DNA of 52,270 nt from Bacillota bacterium (GCA_021781745.1 JAJXWH010000037.1:1-52270); one strand, 5' to 3'. Counted from the stretch's first letter, positions 7,762 to 17,623 are shown. Made by a program: numbers and translations. The notes: generated from the sequence alone by a model not told the origin.

Positions 7762-8276
7762 ATTATATGACCTCCGTTTTTATAATTAATCTCTAAATTC
7801 AAATAAAGATATATTAATCAAAAATTTTATTGTGTTGTGTTAAAACTCTATTAATATAACCCTTACGCTTAATAATACATAGATTTTACAATACTTTACT
7901 AATGAATGCAACTTATGGCTAGTCCTTAAATAGATAATAATTTATAGCTTTAAATATCTAAATTATAAGTAAAACATTAAATTAATATAAAATTGATAAA
8001 TTTAGATATTTGCCTACTATAGTATTACATTGTAAATATAATTTAGTATGTATTCTTAAATAAAAAATAGTCCTATCTTTGCTTGTTCCAATAAATATCA
8101 GAAGTATACAAAAACAGAACTATTTTTACTTTTATAAATTTATAGCAGTATTCTCGAGTAATTATATTAACAGGGTACCCGTCTATTATCTAATTACTAC
8201 ATAGATGTATAATTTCTAGACTGTTAATATATGAGATAATAGTTAAATACATAAAAAGTATTTTGGTAAGGCTTGT
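7762..8276. other. Intergenic region asnS / yfcE-like
   Basis: 515 bp without a gene. On the minus strand it contains a terminator-like long-loop stem (8055-8127) for the upstream gene pair and presumably the asnS promoter below 8050. An 11-bp inverted repeat TATATTAACAG/CTGTTAATATA (8163-8173 and 8221-8231) encloses a gggtaccc palindrome. No open frame of interest. Confidence 0.6.
8055..8127 (-). terminator. Terminator-like stem with a long loop
   Basis: On the minus strand AAAAATAGTTCT pairs with AGGACTATTTTT (one G-U) across a loop of about 41 nt, and T residues follow. It lies 150 bp past the stop of the phosphodiesterase gene. The long loop is unusual, so confidence is moderate. Confidence 0.5.
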
Positions 8277-8975
8277 CTATTCTATCCCGTCTTCAAAGCT
8301 TTGAATTAATTCCTTTGGAAAATTCAACACAGTCATATCCTTTACAATTCTTTTGAATGGATATGGAATTTCTTTTATTTGAACTTTCATTCCGCCTTCT
8401 TTTGTAAAGTTTAATATGCTGTAAGTAATATTTGGACGACCAATTTTGGGTTTTCCTACACTACCTGAATTTATATATACTTTATTACCGAATTCTTTTA
8501 TTCCTGGAATATGAGTATGTGCACATACTAAGACATCAGCATTAAGTGAATTCATTATATCTAGAGTGTTATTTTCATCTTTTAGAAGATATTCGTTAAT
8601 TTTATTTGGACTGCCATGAACGAATAAAAGTTTTTTACCTGCAATATTTAAAGTCATGGTAGAAGGCAGACTATCAAGAAAAATTCGATTTTCTTCTCTT
8701 AACTCATTAACAGTCCAAGGAAGAGAGAAACTGTTGATATGAGTTTCTCTTATATAAGAATATTCATTGTCCACGACAGAATTATCATAATTTCCCTTTA
8801 TACATAATATATGTCTTCTTCTTACCATTGAAATAACTTCATTAGGATGAGGACCATAACCAACTAAATCGCCCAAGCAAATGATAGTATCAACTTTTTC
8901 GTCATCTATATCCTCTAATAGAGTAATAAGAGCATAAACATTAGCATGAATATCTGAAATTACAGCTATCTTCAT
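8277..8975 (-). CDS. YfcE/MJ0936-type metallophosphoesterase
   Basis: A 232-residue cytosolic phosphodiesterase with all calcineurin-like metal motifs in order: SDIHAN (residue 7 on), GDLVGYGP (about 35), GNYDN (about 61), VHGSP (about 119) and AHTHIP (about 152), then NSGSVGKP. The compact length and the GSVGKP ending match the YfcE/MJ0936 subfamily, whose members hydrolyse phosphodiesters with Mn2+ or Mg2+; the natural substrate is not known for most. The start ATG 8975 has a strong Shine-Dalgarno (taggaggaa). It lies 38 bp after murC on the same strand, so the two are probably co-transcribed, although no functional link to cell-wall synthesis is evident. Confidence 0.9.
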   Translation of the reverse strand: MKIAVISDIHANVYALITLLEDIDDEKVDTIICLGDLVGYGPHPNEVISMVRRRHILCIKGNYDNSVVDNEYSYIRETHINSFSLPWTVNELREENRIFLDSLPSTMTLNIAGKKLLFVHGSPNKINEYLLKDENNTLDIMNSLNADVLVCAHTHIPGIKEFGNKVYINSGSVGKPKIGRPNITYSILNFTKEGGMKVQIKEIPYPFKRIVKDMTVLNFPKELIQSFEDGIE

Positions 8976-9013
8976 AAGTATTCCTCCTATGTTGTTTTAA
9001 AAGAGTTAAATCA

Positions 9014-10399
9014 TTACATTTGAGATTCTAAATAGTTTTCTCCTACAATAACTACATCACCAGCGCCTACTGTTAGTAGCAAGTCACCAGAAGTAAGCTT
9101 TGATTTAGCATAATTTAAGGCTTCATCATGAGAATGAACATTAGTGCATTTTATACCTTTATTTCTTATTGCATCACCAAGGTCATTGGAAGATACAAGC
9201 CCAGTATTTTTTTCACGAGCAGCGTAAACATCCATTAAAATTAGTTCATCTGCATCGTTGAAACATTCAGTAAATTCATCAAATAATGCCTTTGTTCTAG
9301 TATAAGTATGTGGCTGAAAGATGCAATAAATTTTATTATGATTTATTTGTTTTGCCGTACTTAAGGTAGCTTTAATTTCTGTAGGATGATGTGCATAATC
9401 ATCTATTACAGTAACACCATTTAGTTCTCCTTTGTATTCAAATCTTTTATGAGCGCCTTTACATTTGGACAATCCTTCGATTATATCGTCATTAGAAATA
9501 TCAAATATAAGGGAAACACAAATTGAAGCAAGGGCATTTAAAATATTATGCTTACCTGGTACATTTAAAGTAAGTGTAAATAAATTTTTGTTATCCTTAT
9601 ATACATCAAAAGTTGCACAGCCATTTTTGTTGAAAGTTATATTTTTAGCATTTACATCTGCATTATCATTAAATCCATAGCTTAGTGTATTGCAGTGTGC
9701 TTTAGATAAAATTTCCTTAACTCGAGTATCATCATTAAAACCTATAAGATAACCATCATCTGGAATTAGTTTAGAGAATTGTAGAAAAGTATCTGCAATT
9801 TCATCGATACTTTTATAATAGTCTAAATGGTCTGCGTCTATATTTAATATTATCCCAACATAAGGATAAAATTTTAAAAATGAACGTTTATACTCACAAG
9901 CTTCGGTTAAAAAATATTCACTATTACCTATTCTAAAATTACCGCCTATTGCATCCAATTCTCCTCCAACTAGAATTGTAGGGTCTAAATTACTAGCAAG
10001 AGTAATGTGGGAAAGCATTGATGTACACGTAGTTTTTCCGTGGGTGCCTGATATAGCTACATTATATTTATGCCCTTTCATAATTTGTCCTAAAAATTCT
10101 GCTCTATCCATTAATGAAATATTTTTTTCTTTTGCCTCTAATAACTCAAGATTATCAGATGGGATTGCAGCAGTATAGACAACTAAATCTACATCTTTGA
10201 TATTTTCTCTTTTGTGTCCTATGTAAATTTCAGCCCCTGAAACTCTTAATTTATCAACAATAGGTGAATCTTTGAAATCTGAGCCAGATACTTTATATCC
10301 ACTATTTAATAAAACGGCAGCTAAACCGCTCATGCTAATTCCACCAATACCAATAAAATGAATTTTCTTATCTTTATCTTTTATAAAATCGAAAGACAA
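9014..10399 (-). CDS. murC: UDP-N-acetylmuramate--L-alanine ligase
   Basis: MurC adds L-Ala to UDP-MurNAc with ATP, the first amino-acid ligation of peptidoglycan precursor synthesis. The 461-residue product has the N-terminal Rossmann motif GIGGISMSG (17-25), the Mur ligase ATP loop GTHGKTT (118-124), the central EACEYKRSF segment, and the C-terminal [10 protein letters not shown] motif that marks MurC. The start is a TTG at 10399: aaaaaggag lies 8 bases upstream and no ATG is nearby. The length is usual for the family. It is transcribed divergently from purR across a 290-bp AT-rich gap that must hold both promoters. Confidence 0.95.
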   Translation of the reverse strand: MSFDFIKDKDKKIHFIGIGGISMSGLAAVLLNSGYKVSGSDFKDSPIVDKLRVSGAEIYIGHKRENIKDVDLVVYTAAIPSDNLELLEAKEKNISLMDRAEFLGQIMKGHKYNVAISGTHGKTTCTSMLSHITLASNLDPTILVGGELDAIGGNFRIGNSEYFLTEACEYKRSFLKFYPYVGIILNIDADHLDYYKSIDEIADTFLQFSKLIPDDGYLIGFNDDTRVKEILSKAHCNTLSYGFNDNADVNAKNITFNKNGCATFDVYKDNKNLFTLTLNVPGKHNILNALASICVSLIFDISNDDIIEGLSKCKGAHKRFEYKGELNGVTVIDDYAHHPTEIKATLSTAKQINHNKIYCIFQPHTYTRTKALFDEFTECFNDADELILMDVYAAREKNTGLVSSNDLGDAIRNKGIKCTNVHSHDEALNYAKSKLTSGDLLLTVGAGDVVIVGENYLESQM

Positions 10400-10690
10400 A
10401 TGATCAACTCCTTTTTAATTAATAAACACTGAAACATATTTATTATTTTTTCTAAATTATTAAAATATTTAGTATTATACTTTAACTATAATTATATACA
10501 TTTTTCAAAAAATCAACCATAGAAAAAAATAAATACATAATATTTTATGCATATTTAGTGTATTTGTGAACAAGCTATGGATATATATAATAACTTTATA
10601 ACTAAAAATATTGATATTAACATGAATTTAGCATAAAATATGAATATTAAAGGGATTTAATATAAAAATAATTCGTGTAGGAGATTTAAT

Positions 10691-11506
10691 ATGGAGAAGT
10701 TTACGAGAAATAAGAGGGTAGTTGCTATAACCAAAATTTTATTAGAAAGTCCTAACAAAATATTAGGATTAAACAGGTTTTCAGAACTATTAAATGCAGC
10801 AAAATCTACTATAAGTGAGGATATTGTTGTAGTGCGTGAAGTTTTAGAAAAACTTAAAATGGGAAAGATCGAAACCATTGCTGGTGTAGCAGGGGGAATA
10901 AAATATATACCACAAAGTGGTGAAGAAGAGATGAAGGCATTTGCACAAGAATTATGTAAGCAATTAAGTGATGATGGAAGAGTTATTCCCGGAAACATAA
11001 TATATATGACAGATTTAATGTATAATCCTAAAATAATAAGTAAGGCTGGAGTTATGCTTTCATCTTGTTTTCAAGGAAAAGATGTTAACTATGTAATTAC
11101 CGTTGAAACTAAAGGAATTCCGCTAGCTTATGAAGTTGCAAGAAATTTGGGAGTACAGTTGGTTATTGCAAGAAGAGATAGTCAAGTAACGGAGGGGCCA
11201 ACAGTCACTATAAATTATGTTTCAGGAAGTAATGGAAGATTACAACAAATGTCATTATCTAAGAAGTCAATGAAGCCATCTAGTAAATGTATATTTATTG
11301 ATGATTTTATGAAAGGTGGAGGAACTGCCATTGGAATTAAGGATTTATTAAAAGAATTTGATAGTGAATTAGTAGGAATCGGAGTACTGGTAGATAATAA
11401 GCAAACTGAAAAGAAGCTAATTGACGAATATGTTTCTATTGTGGAACTAAAGGAAGTAGATAAATCAGCAATTATAGGAATACAGCCTTCAAAAATATTT
11501 TCATAA
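10691..11506 (+). CDS. purR: Pur operon repressor
   Basis: A 271-residue PurR of the Gram-positive type, unrelated to the LacI-family PurR of enterobacteria. Residues 1-75 are a winged helix (NRFSELLNAAKSTISEDIVV). The rest is a phosphoribosyltransferase-like domain with the PRPP motif IFIDDFMKGGGTA (about 201-213), which senses PRPP instead of catalysing. By family knowledge it represses purine synthesis genes by binding paired PurBoxes when PRPP is low. ATG 10691 has taggagattta upstream. The order purR-spoVG-glmU-prs matches Bacillus except that yabJ (ridA), normally between purR and spoVG, is missing. A candidate PurBox pair lies before fhs at 37936. Confidence 0.95.
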   Translation: MEKFTRNKRVVAITKILLESPNKILGLNRFSELLNAAKSTISEDIVVVREVLEKLKMGKIETIAGVAGGIKYIPQSGEEEMKAFAQELCKQLSDDGRVIPGNIIYMTDLMYNPKIISKAGVMLSSCFQGKDVNYVITVETKGIPLAYEVARNLGVQLVIARRDSQVTEGPTVTINYVSGSNGRLQQMSLSKKSMKPSSKCIFIDDFMKGGGTAIGIKDLLKEFDSELVGIGVLVDNKQTEKKLIDEYVSIVELKEVDKSAIIGIQPSKIFS

Positions 11507-11596
11507 ATTATTTTAATCGGACAATCTCTTAGTTGTATTAATTTATGTTAATTTCTACAAAAAAATAAATTTTTAAGGATTTATTAAATATAAAAA

Positions 11597-11621
11597 AGGA
11601 ATTTAGAAATTTGTGGAGAAA
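11597..11621 (+). promoter_or_regulatory. Putative sigma-H promoter of spoVG
   Basis: AGGAATT (11597-11603), an 11-base spacer and GGAGAAA (11615-11621) fit the sigma-H pattern RnAGGAwWW / RnnGAAT closely. spoVG is a classical sigma-H gene in Bacillus. The element ends 50 bp before the ATG. Confidence 0.5.
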
Positions 11622-11670
11622 ATATATAAATATTAAATATTTTTAAAGCAACTGGGAGGGGTGGAGTAAA

Positions 11671-11949
11671 ATGAAAATTACAGACGTTAGAATTAGAAAA
11701 ATCGCATCAGAAGGTAAAATGAAGGGAATAGTTTCTGTTACATTTGATAATGAATTTGTGATTCACGATATCAAAGTCATAGAAGGACAAATGGGTTTAT
11801 TTATTGCTATGCCTAGTAGAAAAACACCAGATGGAGAATTTAAGGATATAGCTCACCCAATAAACACAGAAGCAAGGGAAAAAATTCAAACTGCAATTTT
11901 AGAAGCGTATGAAAAAGCTATTTCAGAAGAAGTTGTAGAAGAGCAATAA
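11671..11949 (+). CDS. spoVG: Septation/RNA-binding regulator SpoVG
   Basis: A 92-residue protein that matches SpoVG over its whole length: [10 protein letters not shown] at the start, [21 protein letters not shown], then the hallmark [23 protein letters not shown]. SpoVG is a small nucleic-acid-binding protein that affects asymmetric septation and many genes in Firmicutes. ATG 11671 follows tgggaggggtgg. It has its own promoter (sigma-H-like, see 11597) and its own terminator (11959), so it is probably expressed separately from purR and glmU. Confidence 0.97.
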   Translation: MKITDVRIRKIASEGKMKGIVSVTFDNEFVIHDIKVIEGQMGLFIAMPSRKTPDGEFKDIAHPINTEAREKIQTAILEAYEKAISEEVVEEQ

Positions 11950-12264
11950 ACTTATGAGCAAAAGGGAGTTTTTATGACTTCCTTTTGTTTTGTTAAACTA
12001 AGTTTCACTTGGGAAATATTAAGATATTAATGGGTTGAAATAACTATTGCTTTCAAATATAATTAATTTAGCATGAATATTTAATATGTTATTTAAAGAG
12101 ATTAATCGTGTTAATATAAGGTATATTGAGAAGAATAACAAGTCAATATGTTAAAATAATTGCCAGCTATTAGATAAAAAGTTCTATTAGCTGATATAAA
12201 GAATAACATCTGTGATTGTTATTTCTTTCGTATGTCTAAACTTATAAAAGAGGTGTGATATATA
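11950..12264. other. spoVG-glmU intergenic region
   Basis: After the spoVG terminator this 315-bp gap holds two hairpin candidates just before glmU. One is AGCTATTAGA/TCTATTAGCT (one mismatch, about 12163-12192). The other is AATAACA/TGTTATT (about 12203-12224) followed by T-rich sequence, 40 bp before the ATG. They could form a leader structure for glmU, but no known riboswitch or glmS-type element is recognisable. No gene is present. Confidence 0.4.
11959..11992 (+). terminator. spoVG terminator
   Basis: A 10-bp stem CAAAAGGGAG/CTTCCTTTTG (one G-U), loop tttttatga, followed by TTTTG. Ten bases after the stop. Confidence 0.8.
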
Positions 12265-13635
12265 ATGTATAAATGTGCACTAGTTTTGGCAGCTGGTCAG
12301 GGTAAGAGAATAAAGTCAGATATACCTAAGGTATTGCATAAAGTATGTGGTAAAGAAATGTTAAAACATGTTATAGACTCAGTAAGAAAATCAGGAATCG
12401 ATGATATAAATGTAATTATAGGTAAGGGTGCTGAACTTGTAAAAGAAAGAACATTAGATAAAAATGTTTCATATTCATTGCAAGCAGAACAATTGGGAAC
12501 TGGTCATGCTGTTAAATGTGCTAACGATTTTTTAAAAGATAAAAAAGGAGTAGTCGCAATTTTTGCAGGTGATACTCCTTTAATAAAGCAATCAACTATT
12601 GAAAGATTATTCAATGATCATATTGAAAATAATAATGCCGCAACTATTTTAACTTCATTAGTGGAAGACCCGACTGGTTATGGAAGAATTGTGCGTGATG
12701 CAAATAACCAAGTTTTAAAAATAGTAGAGCATAAGGATTGTAATGAAGAAGAACTTAAAATTAGTGAAATGAATACTGCAATTTACTGTTTTGATATTGA
12801 ATTGTTAGTTAGTGCCTTAGAAAAAATAAATAATAATAATCAGCAAGGTGAATATTACCTTACTGATGTCATAGAAATATTAAAATCTCTAGGAAAGCAA
12901 GTTGGTGCAGTTTTAACTGATTATGAAGAGACTATTGGAGTAAATTCAAGAGTTCAATTAGCAGAAGCAGAAGAAATCCTTAAAAACAGAATAAATCTTA
13001 AACATATGGAAAATGGAGTTACGTTAATCGATCCGAAAACAACCTATATTGGAATCGATGTTGAAATAGGAAAAGATACAATAATATATCCGAATAATAT
13101 TTTAGAAGGTAATACAAAGATAGGGGATAACTGTTTAATTTATCAGAATTGCAGAATAGCAGATAGTACAATTGGAAATGAAGTAGAGATTCAATCTTCA
13201 GTTATATTGGATAGTAATGTTGGTGATAATACTACTGTTGGACCATTTGCATATATAAGACCTGAATCTACAATAGGTAAGCATGCTAGAATAGGAGACT
13301 TTGTAGAGATAAAGAAATCAACTATTGGGGATGGAACTAAAGTATCTCATTTAACTTATATAGGAGATGCTGAAGTAGGATCAGAGTGTAATTTTGGATG
13401 TGGAACAGTAGTTGTAAATTACGATGGTAAAGAGAAACATAAAACAATTATTGGAGATCATAGCTTTATAGGCTGTAATACTAATTTGGTATCACCTGTT
13501 ACAATTCACAATAATACGTATATTGCGGCAGGCTCTACAATTACATCAGAAGTAAATGAAGGCGATCTTGCTGTGGCAAGAGCTAAGCAAAGAAATATTA
13601 AAGGATGGGTAGAGAAAAAAGGATTAAAAAAATAA
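12265..13635 (+). CDS. glmU: Bifunctional GlmU: glucosamine-1-P acetyltransferase / GlcNAc-1-P uridyltransferase
   Basis: GlmU makes UDP-GlcNAc for peptidoglycan in two steps: acetyl-CoA-dependent acetylation of GlcN-1-P, then uridylation. Of 456 residues, the N-terminal half is the pyrophosphorylase with [18 protein letters not shown] (8-25), [10 protein letters not shown] and FAGDTPLI. From about residue 250 onward the protein is a left-handed beta helix of hexapeptide repeats carrying the acetyltransferase site ([39 protein letters not shown]). ATG 12265 is preceded by aagaggtgtg. prs follows after 48 bp with its own Shine-Dalgarno, as in Bacillus, so the pair is probably one operon. Confidence 0.96.
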   Translation: MYKCALVLAAGQGKRIKSDIPKVLHKVCGKEMLKHVIDSVRKSGIDDINVIIGKGAELVKERTLDKNVSYSLQAEQLGTGHAVKCANDFLKDKKGVVAIFAGDTPLIKQSTIERLFNDHIENNNAATILTSLVEDPTGYGRIVRDANNQVLKIVEHKDCNEEELKISEMNTAIYCFDIELLVSALEKINNNNQQGEYYLTDVIEILKSLGKQVGAVLTDYEETIGVNSRVQLAEAEEILKNRINLKHMENGVTLIDPKTTYIGIDVEIGKDTIIYPNNILEGNTKIGDNCLIYQNCRIADSTIGNEVEIQSSVILDSNVGDNTTVGPFAYIRPESTIGKHARIGDFVEIKKSTIGDGTKVSHLTYIGDAEVGSECNFGCGTVVVNYDGKEKHKTIIGDHSFIGCNTNLVSPVTIHNNTYIAAGSTITSEVNEGDLAVARAKQRNIKGWVEKKGLKK

Positions 13636-13683
13636 AGTTTTTAATATAAATCAGCCAAAATTATAAAGGGGGTCTTCTCAATT

Positions 13684-14649
13684 ATGATAACTCATGGGAG
13701 AAATATAAAAGTATTTACTGGAAATTCGCATCCAAAATTAGCTCGGGATATAGCCGATATATTAGGAGTTCCAGTGGGAAATTCTAAAGTTTCAACTTTT
13801 AGTGATGGGGAAATATCTGTAGATATTAATGAAACTGTTAGAGGTAACGATGTATTCATAGTACAATCTACGTCTTCACCGGTTAATAATAATTTAATGG
13901 AATTATTAATTATGATTGATGCATTTAAGAGAGCATCAGCGGGTAGAATCACAGCAGTTATACCGTATTACGGTTATGCAAGACAGGATAGAAAGGCTAA
14001 ATCAAGAGATCCGATAACTGCAAAATTAGTTGCAGACCTGTTAACTGCGGCAGGAGCGAATAGAGTTCTAACTATGGATTTACATGCAGCCCAAATTCAA
14101 GGATACTTTAATATTCCTGTTGACCACCTGCTTGGTGCGCCAATACTTGCACAACATTATATATCAAAAGGGTTAATGGATCAAGAAGATGTTGTAGTAG
14201 TTTCACCAGATTTAGGAAGTGTAACTAGAGCAAGAAAATTTGCAGATAATTTACAAGCACCAATAGCAATTATAGATAAGAGAAGACCCAAAGCAAATGT
14301 TTCCGAAATAATGAATATTATAGGTGATATTGAAGGAAAGAGATGTATTTTAATTGATGATATGATAGATACTGCTGGGACTATTGCAAATGCAGCAAAT
14401 GCTCTTAAAGATTTAGGGGCGAAAAATATTTATGCCTGCTGCACTCATGGAGTATTATCAGGTCCAGCAATGGATAGAATAAATGCTTCAGCAATTGAAG
14501 AACTAGTAATGCTAAACACAATTCCACTAAAAGAAGATAATGACAATAGAAAGATTTTTTCTATTTCAGTTGCTCCTTTGTTTGCAGAAGCAATAAAAAG
14601 AATTTATGATGATCAGCCAATTAGCAAATTATTTGAATGTCACCAATAA
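13684..14649 (+). CDS. prs: Ribose-phosphate pyrophosphokinase
   Basis: Makes PRPP from ribose-5-phosphate and ATP for purine, pyrimidine, histidine and tryptophan synthesis. The 321-residue protein is a class I enzyme: [32 protein letters not shown] (the flexible loop and ATP region), [13 protein letters not shown] (the metal-binding motif) and the PRPP loop [14 protein letters not shown] (about 220-233). ATG 13684 follows aaagggggtc. Its product PRPP is the effector of PurR, encoded 3 kb upstream, which links these neighbours functionally. In Bacillus ctc (ribosomal L25 family) follows prs; here a two-component system takes that place. Confidence 0.97.
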   Translation: MITHGRNIKVFTGNSHPKLARDIADILGVPVGNSKVSTFSDGEISVDINETVRGNDVFIVQSTSSPVNNNLMELLIMIDAFKRASAGRITAVIPYYGYARQDRKAKSRDPITAKLVADLLTAAGANRVLTMDLHAAQIQGYFNIPVDHLLGAPILAQHYISKGLMDQEDVVVVSPDLGSVTRARKFADNLQAPIAIIDKRRPKANVSEIMNIIGDIEGKRCILIDDMIDTAGTIANAANALKDLGAKNIYACCTHGVLSGPAMDRINASAIEELVMLNTIPLKEDNDNRKIFSISVAPLFAEAIKRIYDDQPISKLFECHQ

Positions 14650-14795
14650 GATAGGTATTTAATTTAAAAATATCCTCAAATGCAAAAACAGAATGTATAT
14701 TTATTATGAAATTATAGTAATAAATATATATTCTATTTTTTATAAAAATATTAAAGAAATAATAGATACGCTTTCAAGCTAAAATAGTTTGAAAT

Positions 14796-14823
14796 TTAAA
14801 AGTTACTTAAGCAAATAATAATA
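14796..14823 (+). promoter_or_regulatory. Putative OmpR/PhoB-type operator (11-bp direct repeats)
   Basis: TTAAAA-GTTAC, TTAAGC-AAATA and ATAATA are spaced at exactly 11 bp, the spacing used by dimers of OmpR/PhoB-family regulators. The core TTAAGCAAATA recurs upstream of the LiaF-like gene at 29951. Here it lies about 85 bp before the response-regulator start, suggesting autoregulation (inference). Confidence 0.4.
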
Positions 14824-14908
14824 TATTTTTTTGTTTGCTATAAAAAAAATATTATTTATGTTATATTAGGATATGAATAATATGGAAATATTTCAAGGAG
14901 GAAAAGCA

Positions 14909-15595
14909 GTGGATGGAGTTGCAACCAAGGTTTTAATTGTAGATGATGATGAAAATATTAGTGAAGTTATAGATATGTATTTAAAAAGTTCAGGGTATAA
15001 TACGAAAATAGCTCTAAATGGCAAGGAAGCCCAAGAATTATATCTAGATTATAACCCTGATATTGTTTTGCTTGATGTAATGATACCTTATATGGATGGA
15101 ATTGATATATTAAAATGGATAAGAAAACAAAAGGAAACTCCAGTAATAATGATTACTGCAAAAGGGGATACTTTTGATAAAGTTCTAGCATTAGAAATTG
15201 GAGCTGATGATTACATAGTAAAACCTTTTGAGCCTAAGGAATTATTAGCTAGAGTTAAAGCAGTGCTCAGAAGATATTCTTCAGACAATTTTAAAAATGA
15301 AATAATAAAGTTAAGCGATTTATCAATAGACTCAACTTCTTATAAAGTTATATATAATGGGGAAGAAATAAAAATGCCTCCAAAAGAATTTGAACTGTTA
15401 TATTACTTAGCCAACAATAAAAATAAAGTTTTTACAAGAGAACAATTACTTTGTGAAGTCTGGGGGTATGACTATCCTGGAGACTCCAGAACTGTAGATG
15501 TTCATATAAAGAGATTGAGAGAAAAATTAAGCGGTGGAGAGCAATGGGAAATACAAACAGTATGGGGTGTTGGATATAAATTTGAGGTGAACTAA
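14909..15595 (+). CDS. OmpR-family response regulator
   Basis: The start is set at GTG 14909 because caaggaggaa lies just upstream; an in-frame ATG at 14873 lacks a Shine-Dalgarno. The 228-residue product has a receiver domain with the acidic pocket VDDDEN, the phospho-acceptor Asp56 in LLDVMIPYMDG, the switch threonine in MITAKGD and the Lys in IVKPFEP. A winged-helix DNA-binding domain follows, with PPKEFELLYYLANN and DSRTVDVHIKRLREKL. It is followed with no gap by its cognate histidine kinase. The regulon cannot be read from the protein, but direct repeats at 14796 and 29951 are candidate binding sites. The system occupies the place of ctc in the prs-pth interval. Confidence 0.93.
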   Translation: MDGVATKVLIVDDDENISEVIDMYLKSSGYNTKIALNGKEAQELYLDYNPDIVLLDVMIPYMDGIDILKWIRKQKETPVIMITAKGDTFDKVLALEIGADDYIVKPFEPKELLARVKAVLRRYSSDNFKNEIIKLSDLSIDSTSYKVIYNGEEIKMPPKEFELLYYLANNKNKVFTREQLLCEVWGYDYPGDSRTVDVHIKRLREKLSGGEQWEIQTVWGVGYKFEVN

Positions 15596-17032
15596 ATGAA
15601 ATGCGGGAGTCTACTTCAGAAATTAATAATGACATTTATAGTTATTTTGACAATAGTTCTAGTTTTATTAGCATGGGCGCTATCAATGTGGTTTAGAATA
15701 TCATCTTTTAATGAAAAAAGAACTCAATTTGAACAAGATGGAGAATATATATCTGAAGCAGTTAAAACATATAATGCTGAAAATAGTGAGATAAAATTGG
15801 ATAAGTTGCAGGCTATTGTAGATATGGCAAGTGTTGGGGCGAATGCGGATATTATTGTTTCAGATAAACATGGGTATACATATATTTATTCGAAAACCGA
15901 AATAAATAAGAATATTGAAGACAAACCAATTATTTCTGATAAAAAAATGGATTATCTGATCGATGGGAAACCTGTAGAATATATTAATGATGACTATACC
16001 TACATATATCCAATAACAGAAGATGGAAAATTTGAAGGGTATGTTACAATGACAACTCCATTATCAATTATTAGTAAGCAGCTACATAGAATATACTTAA
16101 TTGTATGGGCATCAGCACTAGTAGCAATGGTTTTTGCATCTGTAGTTTTATCTTTGGTCTCAAAAAAAATATTAATTAATCCTTTGGCTGAAATTAACAA
16201 TGCAGCTAAGAGGTTTGCTAACGGTGAGGTTAATAGAAGAGTTTATGTAAGATCGAAGGATGAAATTGGTGAACTTGCAGGCTCTTTTAATATAATGGCT
16301 GAATCTTTAGAAAAGGTTGAGAATAATAGAAGAGATTTCATATCTAATGTGTCTCATGAATTAAGATCTCCAATTACATCTATAAAAGGGTTTATAGCCG
16401 GTATAATAGATGGTGTGATTCCAAAAGATAAAGAAGGTTACTATTTGGATATTGCTTATAGTGAAATACAAAGGTTAACGAGACTAATAAATGATTTACT
16501 AGATTTGTCTGCAATTGAATCGGGTAAATTGAAGTTTAACATGAAAAAAGTTAATATAAATGAGTTAATTAGACTTTGTGTTATAAACAATGAACAAAAC
16601 ATAAAAGAAAAAGGAATACAACTTAAAATAGAATTACAAGATGATAATTGTTATGTGAAAGCCGATGAAGATAAAACAATGCAGGTTTTAACCAATTTAC
16701 TGGATAATGCTATTAAATATTGTGGCAGCAAAGGGATAATAAAAATTAGCACATATCATAAAGGAGCAAAAGTCCTTGTGGATATATATAACAATGGGCC
16801 TATAATTACCCATGAGGAAATAAGAAACATATGGAATAGATTTTATAAGTCAGATAAGTCTAGAACTAATAAGGTAAGCACTGGACTTGGATTGCCTATA
16901 GTAAGAATGATACTTATGCAACAAGGTGAAGAGGTATGGGCCAAAAATCATCCTGATGTGGGTGTAACATTCACATTTTCATTAACAAAATATAAGAGTA
17001 AAATAGATAAATATCAAAGGAGGAGAGAGTAG
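15596..17032 (+). CDS. Membrane sensor histidine kinase (HAMP, HisKA, HATPase)
   Basis: The ATG abuts the stop of the response-regulator gene, so the two are translationally linked. The 478 residues comprise a transmembrane segment (about 9-31, TFIVILTIVLVLLAWALSMW), an extracytoplasmic sensor domain of about 130 residues, a second membrane segment (about 165-187) and a HAMP linker. The HisKA box follows in SNVSHELRSPITSIKGF with phospho-acceptor His254, then an HATPase domain with N box NLLDNAIKYC, G box GLGLPIV and the F box region IWNRFYKSD. It would autophosphorylate and pass phosphate to Asp56 of the neighbour. The ligand is unknown; the sensor domain has no recognisable motif. pth starts one base after its stop. 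Confidence 0.93.
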   Translation: MKCGSLLQKLIMTFIVILTIVLVLLAWALSMWFRISSFNEKRTQFEQDGEYISEAVKTYNAENSEIKLDKLQAIVDMASVGANADIIVSDKHGYTYIYSKTEINKNIEDKPIISDKKMDYLIDGKPVEYINDDYTYIYPITEDGKFEGYVTMTTPLSIISKQLHRIYLIVWASALVAMVFASVVLSLVSKKILINPLAEINNAAKRFANGEVNRRVYVRSKDEIGELAGSFNIMAESLEKVENNRRDFISNVSHELRSPITSIKGFIAGIIDGVIPKDKEGYYLDIAYSEIQRLTRLINDLLDLSAIESGKLKFNMKKVNINELIRLCVINNEQNIKEKGIQLKIELQDDNCYVKADEDKTMQVLTNLLDNAIKYCGSKGIIKISTYHKGAKVLVDIYNNGPIITHEEIRNIWNRFYKSDKSRTNKVSTGLGLPIVRMILMQQGEEVWAKNHPDVGVTFTFSLTKYKSKIDKYQRRRE

Positions 17033-17033
17033 G

Positions 17034-17609
17034 ATGTTTTTAATAGTAGGTCTTGGAAATCCGGGAAAAGAATACGAAGATACACGACATAATATTGGAT
17101 TTAAAGTTATTGATAATATTATGAGAGAGTATAATATTGAATTAAATAGGCAAAAATTTAAAGGTATATATGGAGAAGGTTTTATTGAAGGAAAAAAAGT
17201 TATGCTTTTAAAGCCGGCTACTTATATGAATTTAAGTGGAGAAAGTGTAAGAGAGGTAGTAGATTTTTATAATCTTGATAATACCGAGATTTTAGTTATA
17301 TATGATGATATTAGTCTAGAAGTAGGAAATTTAAGAATAAGGGAAAAAGGAAGTGCAGGTGGGCATAATGGAATAAAAAGCATTATAGCGCACCTTGGTA
17401 GTGATGTTTTTTCAAGAATAAAAGTGGGCGTAGGACAACCTAAAGGTGATTTAATTAAATATGTATTAGGAAAGTTTACAAAAGAAGAGACGGTTATCTT
17501 AAACCAAGTTATTGAGGTATCAACAAAAGCGACTGCAGAAATAATTAAAAATGACGTTAAAACAGCTATGAATCAATACAATGGATTTAAAGCAAATACA
17601 ATTGTTTAA
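17034..17609 (+). CDS. pth: Peptidyl-tRNA hydrolase
   Basis: Cleaves peptidyl-tRNAs released from ribosomes, recycling tRNA. The 191-residue protein has the canonical residues: Asn9 and His19 in GLGNPGKEYEDTRHNIGF, Asn66 in ATYMNLSGE, Asp92 in YDDISLEVG and Asn112 in SAGGHNGIKSI. The length is usual. ATG 17034 has aaaggaggaga just upstream, inside the end of the kinase gene. mfd follows 14 bp after the stop, the same pth-mfd order as in Bacillus. Confidence 0.97.
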   Translation: MFLIVGLGNPGKEYEDTRHNIGFKVIDNIMREYNIELNRQKFKGIYGEGFIEGKKVMLLKPATYMNLSGESVREVVDFYNLDNTEILVIYDDISLEVGNLRIREKGSAGGHNGIKSIIAHLGSDVFSRIKVGVGQPKGDLIKYVLGKFTKEETVILNQVIEVSTKATAEIIKNDVKTAMNQYNGFKANTIV

Positions 17610-17623
17610 GGAAGGTGCATGGG

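Noticed and set aside
7762..8276. T-box leader for asnS
   Set aside because: No AGGGTGG-N-ACCGCG type sequence or its worn forms on the minus strand.
15432..15635. Minus-strand 67-codon frame across the regulator/kinase junction
   Set aside because: Overlaps two well-supported genes and lacks any ribosome site.
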